Below, one piece after another: positions 17,313 to 28,130 of a stretch of DNA of 64,000 nucleotides. Each line of letters opens with the position of its first letter. The stretch's first letter is position 1. The notes under the pieces are model-generated. The model worked only from the letters and a program-made list of their open reading frames with translations, was not told the origin of the DNA and made no database searches. The stretch is taken from positions 1,313,283 to 1,377,282 of the forward strand of contig NZ_NDFH01000003.1 in assembly GCF_002239585.1 (NCBI RefSeq), given 5' to 3'. The DNA is from Psychromonas sp. CD1 (lineage in GTDB: Bacteria; Pseudomonadota; Gammaproteobacteria; Enterobacterales; Psychromonadaceae). The translations under genes and the position numbers were made by a program.

Positions 17313-19469
17313 CTAATAATGGGTCTGACTGACTAACCTTGGCGTCACAAAAATAAGCAATTCTGATTTTCTATTCTCTTTAATAGTGGTTCTAAATAAA
17401 CCACCAATCCAAGGTATATCCCCTAATATAGGAACTTTTTGCACAGACTCAATGACTCGTTGCTGATAAATTCCACCTAATACTATGGTTTCACCATCTT
17501 CAACTAAGACTTGCGTTTTAATCTTTTGCGTATTAATCGATACAGATTGACCTAATCCGGTTGGGATAACATCCCCTTTTGAATCTTGCGTAATCAATAA
17601 GTCTAAAATTATTTTATTATCCGGTGTTATCTGAGGAGTAACTTCCAAACTAAGCACTGCCTTTTTGAAACGAACTGCCGTTGCGCCAGAGGAAGCTGAT
17701 TCAACATAAGGGATCTCAGTGCCTTGCTCTATATAAGCCGTTTGCTGATCGGCGGTCGTAATGCGGGGACTTGCGATGATCTCCGCTTTATTTTCTTTTT
17801 CTAATGCAGATAGCTCTAAATCTAAGATTTTTCCACTGGCTAATTTTGCAATACGAAAGGCAATACGACCCGCAGCCCCAACCACCGGTAAATTAACATT
17901 TAAACGCTCATCTAATGCGATATCACTTCCTGAAGCCAAGCCCTCTAAGCTACCCGAAGTTGAAAAGTTTCCATTAACATTAGCGCTTCCCCAACGAATA
18001 CCTAACTCTTCTCCAACCGTATCATTCACCGTTACTATTCGCGCTTCAATGATAACCTGACGAATAGGAACGTCTAATACTTTTATCATGTCTTTTACTG
18101 CTTTTATAACACTATCCGTATCTTTTAATAATAAAGTGTTCGTACGTTTATCAACATTCACCGAGCCCCTATCCGATAATAAACTCATATCTCCAGAGGA
18201 TAATATAGAGGCAATATTCGACGCTTTGGCATAATTTATTTGAATATACTCATGATATAATGGCGAAAAATCTAAAATGGCTTTTGCCGTTTCTAACTTC
18301 TCACGCTCAGTTAAAGCGAGCTCAGCCGCTGGCGCAATCATTAATATATTACCTTGAATACGCTTATCTAATCCTTTTACTTTTAATATAATATCTAAAG
18401 CTTGTGACCAAGGCACGTCATCTAAACGTAGTGTAATATTACCATTAACAGAATCGGTGATAACCAAATTGAAATTATTGAAGTCCGCAATTAACTGCAA
18501 CACGGTACGTACGGGAATATCTTGGAAGTTAAGAGAAATTTCTTTGCCCGAATAATTCTTTTGTTTCTCTTTATTTGTTTTTTTAAATATTTTTATCGTA
18601 AATAATGTATCCAATTGATCATATTCATAGTCATAATCATCACTCAGATAAAAGACAAAACTAGTGTTACCCTCATCAAGAAAACTTTCAACGTTATCAA
18701 CTACCGTTGCAAAATCGAGAACATCCATAATATAAATCTGTTTGCTATCAATAAAAGTGCTCTTAAATTGTACAATCAATTGTCTATCTCTACGCTCTAT
18801 ATCGACCGCTACACTTGAATTTCCTAATGTAATCGAAAACTTCCCTTGGCCCTTTTCCATCCGCTTAAAATTCACATCAATAATGTTATTGATATAACCA
18901 CTTGGTGTTTTTTTTACTTGATTTAATATCGGAGTTATATCTTTTTTTGGTATTACTTTAGTCGTTGTTAATGTGGCGGGTTTTGTCTTATCTCGCATAC
19001 GCTTTACATTTTGCATAATAGATTGTAGCAATGTACTTGGGTCATCAGAAAGCGCCCGCGTATTCTTATTAAGATCTAAGTCGCCAAAGCGGATCCGTAA
19101 AATATTGTCTTTTTTAGTGATCTGATAAGGGATTAATTTTTTTAAAGATATAAGTAAACGTAAACCATTTTCCGTACGCATTGTCGTCACCGACCGAATG
19201 GCACTTTTATTAATCAAAATAGGATTTAATGTTAAAATTGAATTCGCATCTTCAATATCAACAATTAATTGATTTGGTTGATAATGTAATTTATCTGTAT
19301 AGCCATTAATTGCTTTTGTAAAAACAAACTCTAATTCCAATTTATTCTTTAACAGAGCATTTACCTGAACATTACTCAATTGTGTACTTGCAAATAAAGG
19401 TCCCGTACAAAATAATAATACGATTACCCAGGCATACGAAATTTTTTTTATAGATTTTATAATACTCAT
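17313..19469 (-). CDS. pilQ: Type IV pilus secretin PilQ
   Basis: PilQ is the outer-membrane channel through which type IV pili emerge. The 718-residue protein has an N-terminal signal peptide ending near ALFAS/LFAST, two AMIN-like peptidoglycan-binding segments, a STN/N0 domain (ISLNFQDIPVRTVLQLIADF), an N1 domain, and a C-terminal secretin domain with VPILGDIPWIGGLF and the terminal LLIFVTPRLV. It ends the pilM-N-O-P-Q series on the minus strand. All domains look intact. The operon suggests adhesion, twitching or DNA uptake functions. Confidence 0.95.
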   Translation of the reverse strand: MSIIKSIKKISYAWVIVLLFCTGPLFASTQLSNVQVNALLKNKLELEFVFTKAINGYTDKLHYQPNQLIVDIEDANSILTLNPILINKSAIRSVTTMRTENGLRLLISLKKLIPYQITKKDNILRIRFGDLDLNKNTRALSDDPSTLLQSIMQNVKRMRDKTKPATLTTTKVIPKKDITPILNQVKKTPSGYINNIIDVNFKRMEKGQGKFSITLGNSSVAVDIERRDRQLIVQFKSTFIDSKQIYIMDVLDFATVVDNVESFLDEGNTSFVFYLSDDYDYEYDQLDTLFTIKIFKKTNKEKQKNYSGKEISLNFQDIPVRTVLQLIADFNNFNLVITDSVNGNITLRLDDVPWSQALDIILKVKGLDKRIQGNILMIAPAAELALTEREKLETAKAILDFSPLYHEYIQINYAKASNIASILSSGDMSLLSDRGSVNVDKRTNTLLLKDTDSVIKAVKDMIKVLDVPIRQVIIEARIVTVNDTVGEELGIRWGSANVNGNFSTSGSLEGLASGSDIALDERLNVNLPVVGAAGRIAFRIAKLASGKILDLELSALEKENKAEIIASPRITTADQQTAYIEQGTEIPYVESASSGATAVRFKKAVLSLEVTPQITPDNKIILDLLITQDSKGDVIPTGLGQSVSINTQKIKTQVLVEDGETIVLGGIYQQRVIESVQKVPILGDIPWIGGLFRTTIKENRKSELLIFVTPRLVSQTHY

Positions 19470-19487
19470 GATTTCATTAGTCCTTGA

Positions 19488-20006
19488 TTATTCTGAGCGC
19501 AATAATATTCGTGTGTTTCTTTCTCGCCAACATCCCGTATTATCTATAATTAATTCCTTTAATTCGATTTGTGTTTTACTAATCTTAAATATTTCACCTT
19601 GATTAAATCCGAGGTATGCACCTTTTTTTACAGAATATAATTTACCCCCTGCAACCTGAAGTAAAGCAAATAACGTATTGTTAATCAATATTGTACCGCG
19701 CATAGAAAAACGATTTAGTGAATAACGTTCTAATTCTTCTTTTTTACGTTTTTGATTGGGTTGAGGGCAATGACTACGTACCTGTTTATTTTCGATAGCA
19801 TGGTTTGTCTGTGGCGCAGTAAACGGATCTCTTCCTAGCTGTGAAGCGAATGCTAATGCCTCTATATTTTTAAAATCGGGAAGATTGTTCTGGATCTTGG
19901 GAGTCAAGGCACTTGTCTCTTTGATAAAGGTCTGTAAGTCATCTTTATTCTCATCGACGCAAGAGAATAAAGTAAAAAAAACTAATATCGACAATAATAA
20001 TTTCAT
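19488..20006 (-). CDS. pilP: Type IV pilus inner-membrane lipoprotein PilP
   Basis: PilP is a lipoprotein that links the PilMNO inner-membrane complex to the PilQ secretin. The 172-residue product has an N-terminal signal with a lipobox-like LFSC, where the cysteine at about residue 16 would be lipidated. The conserved part includes GRDPFTAP and RYSLNRFSMRGTI, then the beta-domain GAYLGFNQGEIFKI. The family and position between pilO and pilQ agree. It overlaps pilO by 4 bp (ATGA). Confidence 0.92.
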   Translation of the reverse strand: MKLLLSILVFFTLFSCVDENKDDLQTFIKETSALTPKIQNNLPDFKNIEALAFASQLGRDPFTAPQTNHAIENKQVRSHCPQPNQKRKKEELERYSLNRFSMRGTILINNTLFALLQVAGGKLYSVKKGAYLGFNQGEIFKISKTQIELKELIIDNTGCWRERNTRILLRSE

Positions 20007-20575
20007 TTTTTATCTCCCTTATAACGATATGTTTTAGCTATAACGTTTAAGGATAACTTACCATTCTCTATTTTTTTTAAAACTAAATTTTCTAAAATAA
20101 CAATGCGCGGTAATGCTGCAATGTCCGCAGCAAATTGCCCCAATTGCACAAAACTTCCTTCAACTTTAATCGCTATCGGAACTTCCACCGATAACTGAAA
20201 GTCTTTAATCTTCCCCCAATTAATGCTCTTAAACAACAACCCATTTTTCGCACCAATGAAACTAATATTATCAAGTAAACTAGCAATTTCTTTTTTATTC
20301 GGTAATTTTTGTATTAAATCATCCAGCATTGCATGTATTTCAACCATTTGATCTTGATATTTTTCTAAATTAGCGGCCAATGATGATTTTAATTTAAAAT
20401 CATTTTTTAAACTTAACTCTTTAGCCTGCATTCGTTCTAATTTATCGAGCGATGTACTGGTCATAAAATAAAAAAAAGCACCACCTAAAATAATACACAC
20501 AAAAAAGATGAGTATAGTTCGATATAAAACAGGCCAAGTACCTACGTTGTTAAAATCAAGATCATTTAAGTCCAT
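20003..20575 (-). CDS. pilO: Type IV pilus inner-membrane protein PilO
   Basis: PilO forms a periplasmic heterodimer with PilN in the alignment complex of the pilus machine. The 190-residue protein begins with a short cytoplasmic part, MDLNDLDFNNVGTWP, as typical for PilO, then one membrane helix near residues 20-40, a coiled-coil segment, and a C-terminal ferredoxin-like domain containing GSFVQLGQFAADIAALPRI. It overlaps pilN and pilP on either side, so the five genes are probably cotranscribed and coupled. Confidence 0.93.
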   Translation of the reverse strand: MDLNDLDFNNVGTWPVLYRTILIFFVCIILGGAFFYFMTSTSLDKLERMQAKELSLKNDFKLKSSLAANLEKYQDQMVEIHAMLDDLIQKLPNKKEIASLLDNISFIGAKNGLLFKSINWGKIKDFQLSVEVPIAIKVEGSFVQLGQFAADIAALPRIVILENLVLKKIENGKLSLNVIAKTYRYKGDKK

Positions 20576-21131
20576 TATTCACGCCTCTTTTAGCCGTCAT
20601 TACTTTAAATTCCATCGCAAATTTATACCATTTAAAAGCGGTATTATTCGTAGTAACAATTGAATTAAGATGTACATCTCCAAGCCAATCTGAATTTTCT
20701 ATTTTACGTAATAGATTTGAGACATGATTATAGGATTCACTTTCACCTTGCAGAGACACTTTCTTTTTAATAAAAGAAACTTTTTGTAAATAAATTCCCT
20801 TTGGTACACCCTGACTTAATGTATTAAATAAATGCGTAACTTCATTACGCTTATATTCCAATTTGTGGATTAGATTTATACGCCGTTCTAACTCCTTTTT
20901 TTCTTTTTTTATACTTTTTATCTTAACAATACGTGTATCTATTAATGTTATTTTTTCTTGTAAGAATTGATTGCGTTGTTGTTGTATTTGCAGGAGATTA
21001 TCAATATACAACATACTCCAATAAGATAAAAACAACACCACAAGTGCACTGAAAAATAACAGACTGATAAATAACTGTTTCTGTTTCTTTTTATCTGCTT
21101 CGCGCCAGGGTAATAAATTAATATTCGACAT
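20562..21131 (-). CDS. pilN: Type IV pilus inner-membrane protein PilN
   Basis: PilN anchors PilM to the membrane through its N-terminal peptide and pairs with PilO. The sequence starts MSNINLLPWRE, the conserved INLLPWR motif that binds PilM. A membrane helix at about residues 22-42 is followed by a basic coiled coil and a small C-terminal domain (ESESYNHVSNLLRKIENS). At 189 residues it has the usual length. Its start is directly adjacent to the pilM stop. Confidence 0.94.
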   Translation of the reverse strand: MSNINLLPWREADKKKQKQLFISLLFFSALVVLFLSYWSMLYIDNLLQIQQQRNQFLQEKITLIDTRIVKIKSIKKEKKELERRINLIHKLEYKRNEVTHLFNTLSQGVPKGIYLQKVSFIKKKVSLQGESESYNHVSNLLRKIENSDWLGDVHLNSIVTTNNTAFKWYKFAMEFKVMTAKRGVNNGLK

Positions 21132-22207
21132 TATCCCACACCTCGCAAAGCTAAGCCTAATGCCGTTATATATTTGGTCCCATTTTTCTGCAATTGTATT
21201 TTATCTTTCTTACGCTTAAATTGAATATTATGAAAAGGATCTGCAACTTCTATTTTGATGTCTAATTCCGCACCTAATTGTGTGACCAGCTCTGGCATTA
21301 ATAAACACCCACCAGTAAAAATAACTTTACTAATGTGGATATGATTTAATGTGTTAGAGAACATTCTCAAGTCAAATATAGCATTCTTAGCGGTTAGCTT
21401 AACAAAAGGGGAAATCACTTCAGGAAGACAATCTTCGGCCCAATTGCGCTCAATTTTCATTTTTTCTGCCTCGTCAAAAGTCAGATCATAATGATCAATA
21501 AACATTTGCGTACAAACAGCACCACCATGATTTCTTGAACGAGAAAAAATTACTTGTCCTTTATGCAATATATTTAACATCATCTTTGATGCGCCAATAT
21601 CAATAACAGCAACACCTTGCACCATCTCCTCTTTTGAAATCAATAATTCACAAGCACGCGTTAAAGCATGGCTTTCGACATCAACAATTTGTGTAGTCAA
21701 ACCCGCATCTTCGACACAGTTAACTCGAGACATCACCGTTTCACGTCGTGCAATACTTAATAGAATCTGATTAAAACGAATGTCTTTGGGATCGATATCT
21801 ATATCGGTATCGATTTCCAATATTTCAAAATCAAGGAAAATTTCATCTAATGGAAACGATATGCTATTTTCAGCTTCCATTTCAATTTGTGATTCCAAAT
21901 CTAAACCACTAAGATCTGCATTGATAGTGAGGATTTTTGAGGTGACATCTGTACCCGTTACCGCAATCGCCACTTTTTTATAGCCACGAGGGAGACTTTT
22001 GCGAAGTTGCTTAATCGCGCCAGACAATTGATGAATATCTTCAAGATGACCATCAACAATTAAGTTTCTATCAAGCGGTACTTCTGCACTTGCATCTATA
22101 CGTAGCATTCCTTGATGTTTACTGAGAAGAATCGCTTTCATCGAACAGGATCCAAAATCAAGGCCTATTAACGCATTTGCTTTATTTTTTTTAATAGAAA
22201 AAAACAT
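21131..22207 (-). CDS. pilM: Type IV pilus actin-like ATPase PilM
   Basis: PilM is a cytoplasmic FtsA/actin-like protein that binds PilN. The 358-residue protein has IGLDFGSCSMKAILLS near the N-terminus (phosphate 1), a second phosphate motif VAVIDIGASKMMLNI, SRSRNHGG, and the adenosine motif VIFTGGCLLMPEL. It is the first gene of the pilMNOPQ series and is divergent from mrcA, the usual gammaproteobacterial arrangement. The 168-bp intergenic region must hold promoters for both. Confidence 0.94.
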   Translation of the reverse strand: MFFSIKKNKANALIGLDFGSCSMKAILLSKHQGMLRIDASAEVPLDRNLIVDGHLEDIHQLSGAIKQLRKSLPRGYKKVAIAVTGTDVTSKILTINADLSGLDLESQIEMEAENSISFPLDEIFLDFEILEIDTDIDIDPKDIRFNQILLSIARRETVMSRVNCVEDAGLTTQIVDVESHALTRACELLISKEEMVQGVAVIDIGASKMMLNILHKGQVIFSRSRNHGGAVCTQMFIDHYDLTFDEAEKMKIERNWAEDCLPEVISPFVKLTAKNAIFDLRMFSNTLNHIHISKVIFTGGCLLMPELVTQLGAELDIKIEVADPFHNIQFKRKKDKIQLQKNGTKYITALGLALRGVG

Positions 22208-22375
22208 AACATCCTTGCTAGTAGTTTACTTTAAAAAAATTAGGCTCTTAGCCTAATCACCTCATATTCTTATTCAAGATATAAAGTCCTATTTGCCTCT
22301 TTATATCCATCAATATAACTATATACTGTGTCTTAATATATACAAAGATTAATACGCCCTTTGAAGGAATATACA

Positions 22376-24889
22376 ATGATGAAATGGCTCAAACGCCTCT
22401 TTTTTACATTTATCTTATTTACTGTACTCGGTATAATTACTGTAGCAGGTATCTATTACAGTGTAAAAAATGACTTACCTGACGTTGCTAGTATTCAAAA
22501 TATTAAACTACAAGTGCCAATGAAAGTTTATAGTATTGATGGTGAATTAATCTCTCAATTTGGTGAAAAACGCAGAATCCCCTTAACCATTGATAAAGTG
22601 CCTAAACAATTGATCAATGCTTTTATCGCAACGGAAGATAACCGATTCTATCAACATTTCGGGATTGATCCCATTGGTATAGTTCGAGCTGCTTTCGTTT
22701 TAATTAGTACAGGAAGAGCCAAACAAGGTGCCAGTACGATTACCCAGCAAGTTGCACGCAACTTCTTTTTAACACGCGAGAAAACTTTTATTCGTAAAAT
22801 AAAAGAAGTTTTCATCGCGATAGAACTAGAAAAAATCTTAAGTAAAGATGAAATTTTAATGCTTTATTTAAATAAAATATCCCTAGGTCATCGCGCCTAT
22901 GGTATTGGCGCTGCAGCACAGGTCTATTACGGAAAAACAGTACAAGAGTTAACACTCTCCGAAATGGCTGTGATTGCAGGCTTACCCAAAGCGCCTTCTC
23001 GTTTAAATCCCATTTATTCGCCCAGTAACGCTAAAAGCCGCCGAAATATTGTTTTAAGACGCATGCTCGAAGAGAATTACATTACTGAAAACGAGTATAA
23101 TGATGCCAGAGACGAGCCCATTATTAGTCAATATCATGGTGCGGAAATCACGTTATCTGCACATTATGCAGCCGAAATGGCGCGCATTAAATTAATTGAA
23201 TTATATGGCATTGATCGTAGCTATCATGATGGCTTTAATGTTTACACCACGATTAATAACAAATTCCAACAAGCAGCCAATAAAGCAGTTATTTTAAACT
23301 CTCACGCTTATGATGAACGCCATGGTTACAGAGGTGCTAAAAAATCATTATGGCAAGCTCCTGAGCCTGTATGGGAAATATCAAAAATCCGTGATTACTT
23401 AAAAAAACAAGCTCATTTCGCCGACATTTACCCAGCAATTGTGCTTAAAGTTAACACTCAATCCATTGAAATACAGAGCCAACAATCTCCTAAAAAAACA
23501 CAACTTATTACCTGGGATGGTTTAAAATGGGCGCGTCCATTTATCAATGATAAACGCCAAGGTAGAGCACCTAAAGTGGCAAGTGATATCGTAAACACCG
23601 GAGACCAAATTTGGGTTAGACAAACTGAAAACGGTTGGGCATTATCACAATACCCAGAAGTTGGCGCTGCTTTCGTTTCGTTGAATCCAAAAGATGGAGC
23701 TATCACCGCTATGGTAGGAGGATTTAGCTATATTCAAAGTAAGTTTAATCGCGCCACCCAAGCACAACGCCAAATAGGCTCAACTATCAAACCCTTTATT
23801 TATTCAACAGCTTTAGATAACGGTTACACTCTCGCAACACTTATTAATGATGCCCCAATCAATCATTGGACAGGCGAAACTTCATGGCGACCAAAAAATT
23901 CTCCGCCGGTTTATGATGGTCCTATCCGTTTACGCTTAGCGCTCGGTAAATCTAAAAATGTAGTATCTGTACGTTTAGTTCAAGATTTAGGTGTGGATAA
24001 AGTAATAGATCAACTTGCGAAATTTGGCTTTAATAGAGATAAATTACCACGTAGTTTATCTCTAGCCCTAGGATCTGCTTCAACTTCTCCCTTAGAGCTT
24101 GCGGTAGGTTATGCAATGATCGCCAATGGCGGTCATAAAATAGAGCCTTATTTGATTGAACGCATTGAAGATGCTTATGGCAATATAATTTATCAAGCAA
24201 AACCTAAAATCGTCTGTGATGATTGCGCCGCTTTATATCAACAAATGGAAAATACGGACATCGTCGCACCTGAGAGTGAAAGTAAAACATGTGCTATTTC
24301 ACCCGTTGCCAAAGATCAAATTGCACCCCAAACCATTAGCCCAGAAAATGCTTTTTTAGTCAGTCAATTACTCAACACCGCTATTTGGGGTGGCGGAAGC
24401 TGGCGCGACAACACTGGTTGGAATGGCACAGGCTGGCGTGCTATGACAACATTAAATCGCCATGACATTGGAGGAAAAACAGGCACCACTAATGATTCTA
24501 AAGATGCTTGGTTTGCCGGTTATTTAAGTAAAATAGTCGCTATATCTTGGGTAGGATTTGATAATTTCAATCGTAACTTAGGCAAAGCAAGCTGGAATAG
24601 TAATTTGGATAAAAATCAAATTTCAGGTGGAGAATTTGGAGCGCGCACCGCACTTCCAGCATGGAACACCTTTATGCTTGATGTAGGTTTAGATCAAGAT
24701 GAATATATGACACCAATGCCAGTAGATATTGGTACCGTACGTATTGATCGAGAAACTGGGCTATTAAGTAACGAAACGGATTACCACAGCCGTTTTGAAT
24801 ACTTTATTAAAGGCACAGAGCCTACTGACTATGCGATGCCTAGTGCCCTTCGCAATGATGCTAACTCAGAAGAGAATGAGATATTTTAA
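22376..24889 (+). CDS. mrcA: Penicillin-binding protein 1A (bifunctional transglycosylase/transpeptidase)
   Basis: PBP1A polymerises and cross-links peptidoglycan. After a short cytoplasmic start and a membrane helix, the GT51 domain shows EDNRFYQHFGID and GASTITQQVARNF, and the transpeptidase domain shows the active-site serine in GSTIKPF, SKN and KTGTTND. An OB-like insert lies between them. The length of about 838 residues is normal. I choose the ATG at 22376, which has AAGGA seven bases upstream; the in-frame TTG at 22361 is inferior. The 3' end overlaps the convergent yrfG by 4 bp. Confidence 0.95.
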   Translation: MMKWLKRLFFTFILFTVLGIITVAGIYYSVKNDLPDVASIQNIKLQVPMKVYSIDGELISQFGEKRRIPLTIDKVPKQLINAFIATEDNRFYQHFGIDPIGIVRAAFVLISTGRAKQGASTITQQVARNFFLTREKTFIRKIKEVFIAIELEKILSKDEILMLYLNKISLGHRAYGIGAAAQVYYGKTVQELTLSEMAVIAGLPKAPSRLNPIYSPSNAKSRRNIVLRRMLEENYITENEYNDARDEPIISQYHGAEITLSAHYAAEMARIKLIELYGIDRSYHDGFNVYTTINNKFQQAANKAVILNSHAYDERHGYRGAKKSLWQAPEPVWEISKIRDYLKKQAHFADIYPAIVLKVNTQSIEIQSQQSPKKTQLITWDGLKWARPFINDKRQGRAPKVASDIVNTGDQIWVRQTENGWALSQYPEVGAAFVSLNPKDGAITAMVGGFSYIQSKFNRATQAQRQIGSTIKPFIYSTALDNGYTLATLINDAPINHWTGETSWRPKNSPPVYDGPIRLRLALGKSKNVVSVRLVQDLGVDKVIDQLAKFGFNRDKLPRSLSLALGSASTSPLELAVGYAMIANGGHKIEPYLIERIEDAYGNIIYQAKPKIVCDDCAALYQQMENTDIVAPESESKTCAISPVAKDQIAPQTISPENAFLVSQLLNTAIWGGGSWRDNTGWNGTGWRAMTTLNRHDIGGKTGTTNDSKDAWFAGYLSKIVAISWVGFDNFNRNLGKASWNSNLDKNQISGGEFGARTALPAWNTFMLDVGLDQDEYMTPMPVDIGTVRIDRETGLLSNETDYHSRFEYFIKGTEPTDYAMPSALRNDANSEENEIF

Positions 24890-25533
24890 AAAAGCTCAGC
24901 AAACAAATTAATCGTGTTAAATCCCTGCATTGTTTGTGCAGGGATAGCACTGTCTGGTGTACTAATTCCCCGGACCCATTGCACGCCAGAATCCGTCGCG
25001 ACCTGTAGAATCTTTTCACTGTCATCGATAAATAAACTACGCGAAAAATCCACGTGGAAATCCTTTTCTAATAACTGCCAAAAGCATGTATCTTCCTTCG
25101 CAACTTGCAGATCATGACTAGAGATAATATGTTCAAAATAATGACTTAATCCTGTAATCTTCATTTTCAATGCCACGCTATTAGGGTGTGCATTAGTAAG
25201 GATAAATAAACGTTTATCCGCTTTTTTCATCTTTTCTAAAAAAATAACCGCATCCACTCTACACTTTACTTTTTGTTTTGTCATATGCTGTAACCTGCTG
25301 ATATCTAAGCCTAACGTTTTAGACCAATAATTTTGGCAATACCAACTTAACTGCCCCGATACGTGACTATACAGAGCATAAACATGCGTTTTAGCTTGTG
25401 CTAAAGATAAATTCTCTTTGAGTGCATATTGTTGTGGAATAAATTCCAACCAAAAATGACTATCATAATGAAGATCTAATAAGGTGCCATCCATATCCAA
25501 TAAAATAAAATCCACATCTTTATCAATATTCAT
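24886..25533 (-). CDS. yrfG: HAD-family GMP/IMP nucleotidase YrfG
   Basis: The 215-residue HAD hydrolase has ILLDMDGTLLDLHYD at the N-terminus, LFILTNAHP (motif II), a lysine in VAKED (motif III region), and LFIDDSEKIL (motif IV). E. coli YrfG dephosphorylates GMP and IMP, and it neighbours mrcA and nudE there exactly as here. The sequence features WLEFIPQQYAL and HVSGQLSWYC are typical of YrfG orthologues. It is convergent with mrcA. The substrate is inferred by orthology. Confidence 0.88.
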   Translation of the reverse strand: MNIDKDVDFILLDMDGTLLDLHYDSHFWLEFIPQQYALKENLSLAQAKTHVYALYSHVSGQLSWYCQNYWSKTLGLDISRLQHMTKQKVKCRVDAVIFLEKMKKADKRLFILTNAHPNSVALKMKITGLSHYFEHIISSHDLQVAKEDTCFWQLLEKDFHVDFSRSLFIDDSEKILQVATDSGVQWVRGISTPDSAIPAQTMQGFNTINLFAELF

Positions 25534-25959
25534 ATTATTTAAATACCTAATAAATACGTGTTAAGTATCTAAATACAAAACACAAAATAAAACGTTACTA
25601 AAATGCAACGGTAATCCCCCCGAAAATTAACAGTGACTTTAAATGCAGTAACCGCACCACTGCATGTGTAAGCATTCAATAAGCGTAAGTTAAGCTGAAA
25701 TATATCATCAATTAACGAAGTATTCCTAGTTAGCGTTTACTTACATTTTCTTGTGGATTCACTTTAAACTTCGCGTTATCTTGAAGCATTCGTGCTATTT
25801 TAGTATGACTATTTAGTTCTATTCTTTAATCCGATTTTTCCGTTTTACGATACCCCTTACTAAGGGTGCTCTTCAAAGTTAAATCGGCTCTTAATTTACA
25901 AAATATCAGAAGTATAAAGCGCATCTCTGCGCTATGATATACCGTGACAGGGAGAATAT
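25534..25959. other. 426-bp intergenic region between yrfG and nudE
   Basis: This divergent region must hold promoters for yrfG and nudE. Near the nudE side, a TATGAT-like element at about 25935 and a GGGAG ribosome binding site at 25950 precede the ATG. An ACCCCTTACTAAGGGT-like small dyad lies near 25853-25869. I see no ORF with a ribosome binding site, no tRNA and no repeat of note in the rest. Confidence 0.5.
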
Positions 25960-26520
25960 ATGAGTCATTCAAAAAACAAATTACCTGAAATACTTAAATG
26001 TACTTCAATCGCTAAAAGTCGATTTTTTAACATTGAATCAGTCCAATTAAAGTTTAATAATGGAGAAAGACGAGAATTTGAACGAATGAAAAGTTCAGGC
26101 TTAGGCTCGGTAATGATTGTGCCTTTTTATGACAACGAAACCCTACTTTTAATTCGTGAATATGCCGTCGGCACACATACCTATGAACTTGGCTTCCCCA
26201 AAGGATTAATTGACCCAGGGGAGAGCCCTGAAATCGCAGCAAATCGTGAGCTTAAAGAAGAAGTGGGCTTTGCAAGTGATCACTTACAAAAATTAAAAAA
26301 AATAATTATGGCGCCCAGTTATTTTAACAGTGAAATGACAATTTTTATGGCATTTAACCTTTACCCTGAAAAATTACAGGGTGATGAGCCAGAGCCATTA
26401 GAAGTCATAAAATGGCCGATTGCTAATATTGATGAACTACTCGAGCGAGATGATTTTCAAGAAGCCCGTAATATTGCTGCTTTATTACTGGCTTTAAAAA
26501 CCATTCGCTATCAAAAGTAA
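25960..26520 (+). CDS. nudE: ADP-compounds hydrolase NudE (Nudix)
   Basis: NudE hydrolyses ADP-ribose, NADH and diadenosine phosphates. The 186-residue protein contains the Nudix box in GLIDPGESPEIAANRELKEEVGF (written here as its key residues: Gly, Glu, RELKEEVGF), near residues 87-109, preceded by EYAVGTHTYELGFPKG, typical of the ADP-ribose pyrophosphatase group. Context between yrfG and a convergent sthA supports NudE as in E. coli. The start has a GGGAG ribosome binding site seven bases away. Confidence 0.92.
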   Translation: MSHSKNKLPEILKCTSIAKSRFFNIESVQLKFNNGERREFERMKSSGLGSVMIVPFYDNETLLLIREYAVGTHTYELGFPKGLIDPGESPEIAANRELKEEVGFASDHLQKLKKIIMAPSYFNSEMTIFMAFNLYPEKLQGDEPEPLEVIKWPIANIDELLERDDFQEARNIAALLLALKTIRYQK

Positions 26521-26522
26521 CA

Positions 26523-27953
26523 TTAAAATAATCGATTTAAACCATTTAATGCTGCGACACGATAAGCTTCTGCCATCGTCGGATAATTAAACGTTGTATG
26601 TACAAAGTATTCAATGGTATTACCCGACCCTTTTTGTTCCATAATCGCTTGTCCGATATGAATAATTTCAGCTGCACGCTCACCAAAACAATGAATACCT
26701 AAGATCTCTTTCGTTTCTCGATGAAACAGTATTTTAAGCCCGCCAACATCTGAGCCTAATATCTGCGAACGAGCCAAATCTTTAAACTGCGCACGCCCTA
26801 CTTCATAAGGTACTTTTTGTTTGGTTAACATTTGCTCTGTTTTTCCTACTGAGCTTATCTCTGGTATGGTAAAAATACCCGTTGGGATGTCTTGTATCAG
26901 TTTTTTAGGGTCTTTATTGGTTAAAATAACATCAGCAACAATACGCCCTTGATCATACGCTGCACTCGCTAAACTTGGATAACCGATAACATCACCCAGA
27001 GCATAAATGTTACTTTGTGTCGTTTGATAATGTTCATTAATCGACAATTGACCTCTATTATTTGCCTTCAAGCCAATGCAGGATAAATTCAATTTATCCG
27101 TATTGCCCGTTCGCCCATTTGCAAAGAGCAAACAATCTGCTTTCATCTTTTTACCTGACTTAAAATGCAAGATAACACCATCATCAACACTTTCTATTTT
27201 TTCATACTCCTCATCGTGGCGTAAAATAATACCCGAGTTTCTAAAGTGATAAGATAATGCATCAGACATTTCAGCATCTAAAAAAGACAATAAACGTTCC
27301 CGATTATTAATCAGATCCGTTTTAACTCCTAAACCTCTAAAAATAGAAGCATACTCACAACCAATAACACCCGCGCCGTATATAGCAATATGATGGGGAT
27401 GATAATCTAACGATAATATAGTATCACTGTCATAAATATTAGAAGCGGTGAAGTCAATATCTTTGGGATGATAAGGTCGGGATCCTGTCGCAATAATAAT
27501 GTTTTTTCCCGTAACTAAATCCATACTACCGTCTTTGTTTTTTATACTCAGCGTGTGTTCGTCCACAAAAGATGCTGCGCCAAAATATAAAGTACAATTA
27601 TTCCGGTTATAAAACCCTCTACGCATACGTACTTGTTTTGCTATTACTTTTTCGGTGTGGTGTAAAACATCAGCAAAGGTAAAAGACTGTTTATGATGGT
27701 AACTTTGTGTAAATAATGTGTTATTTTTTAATTCGATTAATTGACTGACACTGTGTCTTAATGCTTTAGAGGGTATCGTGCCCCAATGTGTACAACCCCC
27801 TCCTATTTCATGATACTTTTCAATCACAGCCACTTTGGCCCCCCCTTTGGATAGCTGCATTGCCGCACCTTCACCTCCAGGGCCACTACCGATAATAACA
27901 ACATCATAATCATATTTAACACTTGGGGAACGTAATTGTTTTTTAGCAGACAT
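26523..27953 (-). CDS. sthA: Soluble pyridine nucleotide transhydrogenase
   Basis: SthA transfers reducing equivalents between NADPH and NAD and belongs to the FAD-dependent disulfide reductase family. The 476-residue protein has the FAD motif [14 protein letters not shown], the region [17 protein letters not shown] in which the second redox cysteine is replaced by threonine as in E. coli SthA, the NAD-binding [17 protein letters not shown], and IYALGDVIG. The dimer interface domain ends with [17 protein letters not shown]. The length is normal. It is convergent with nudE, with only two bases between the stops. Confidence 0.95.
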   Translation of the reverse strand: MSAKKQLRSPSVKYDYDVVIIGSGPGGEGAAMQLSKGGAKVAVIEKYHEIGGGCTHWGTIPSKALRHSVSQLIELKNNTLFTQSYHHKQSFTFADVLHHTEKVIAKQVRMRRGFYNRNNCTLYFGAASFVDEHTLSIKNKDGSMDLVTGKNIIIATGSRPYHPKDIDFTASNIYDSDTILSLDYHPHHIAIYGAGVIGCEYASIFRGLGVKTDLINNRERLLSFLDAEMSDALSYHFRNSGIILRHDEEYEKIESVDDGVILHFKSGKKMKADCLLFANGRTGNTDKLNLSCIGLKANNRGQLSINEHYQTTQSNIYALGDVIGYPSLASAAYDQGRIVADVILTNKDPKKLIQDIPTGIFTIPEISSVGKTEQMLTKQKVPYEVGRAQFKDLARSQILGSDVGGLKILFHRETKEILGIHCFGERAAEIIHIGQAIMEQKGSGNTIEYFVHTTFNYPTMAEAYRVAALNGLNRLF

Positions 27954-28130
27954 AATGATCCTTAAAATATAAAAAAATTGAGATTAGCAACCCAAATAGA
28001 CAAAGACGAAGTATGCACAGCATATTTTCATGGTGTGATACAATGGTATAGATAACAAAGACAGAGAAGTAAAGATGCAGAGTTCATGCAATTTTACACT
28101 TCATCGAAGCTGATTATTTAAGGCCCCCTC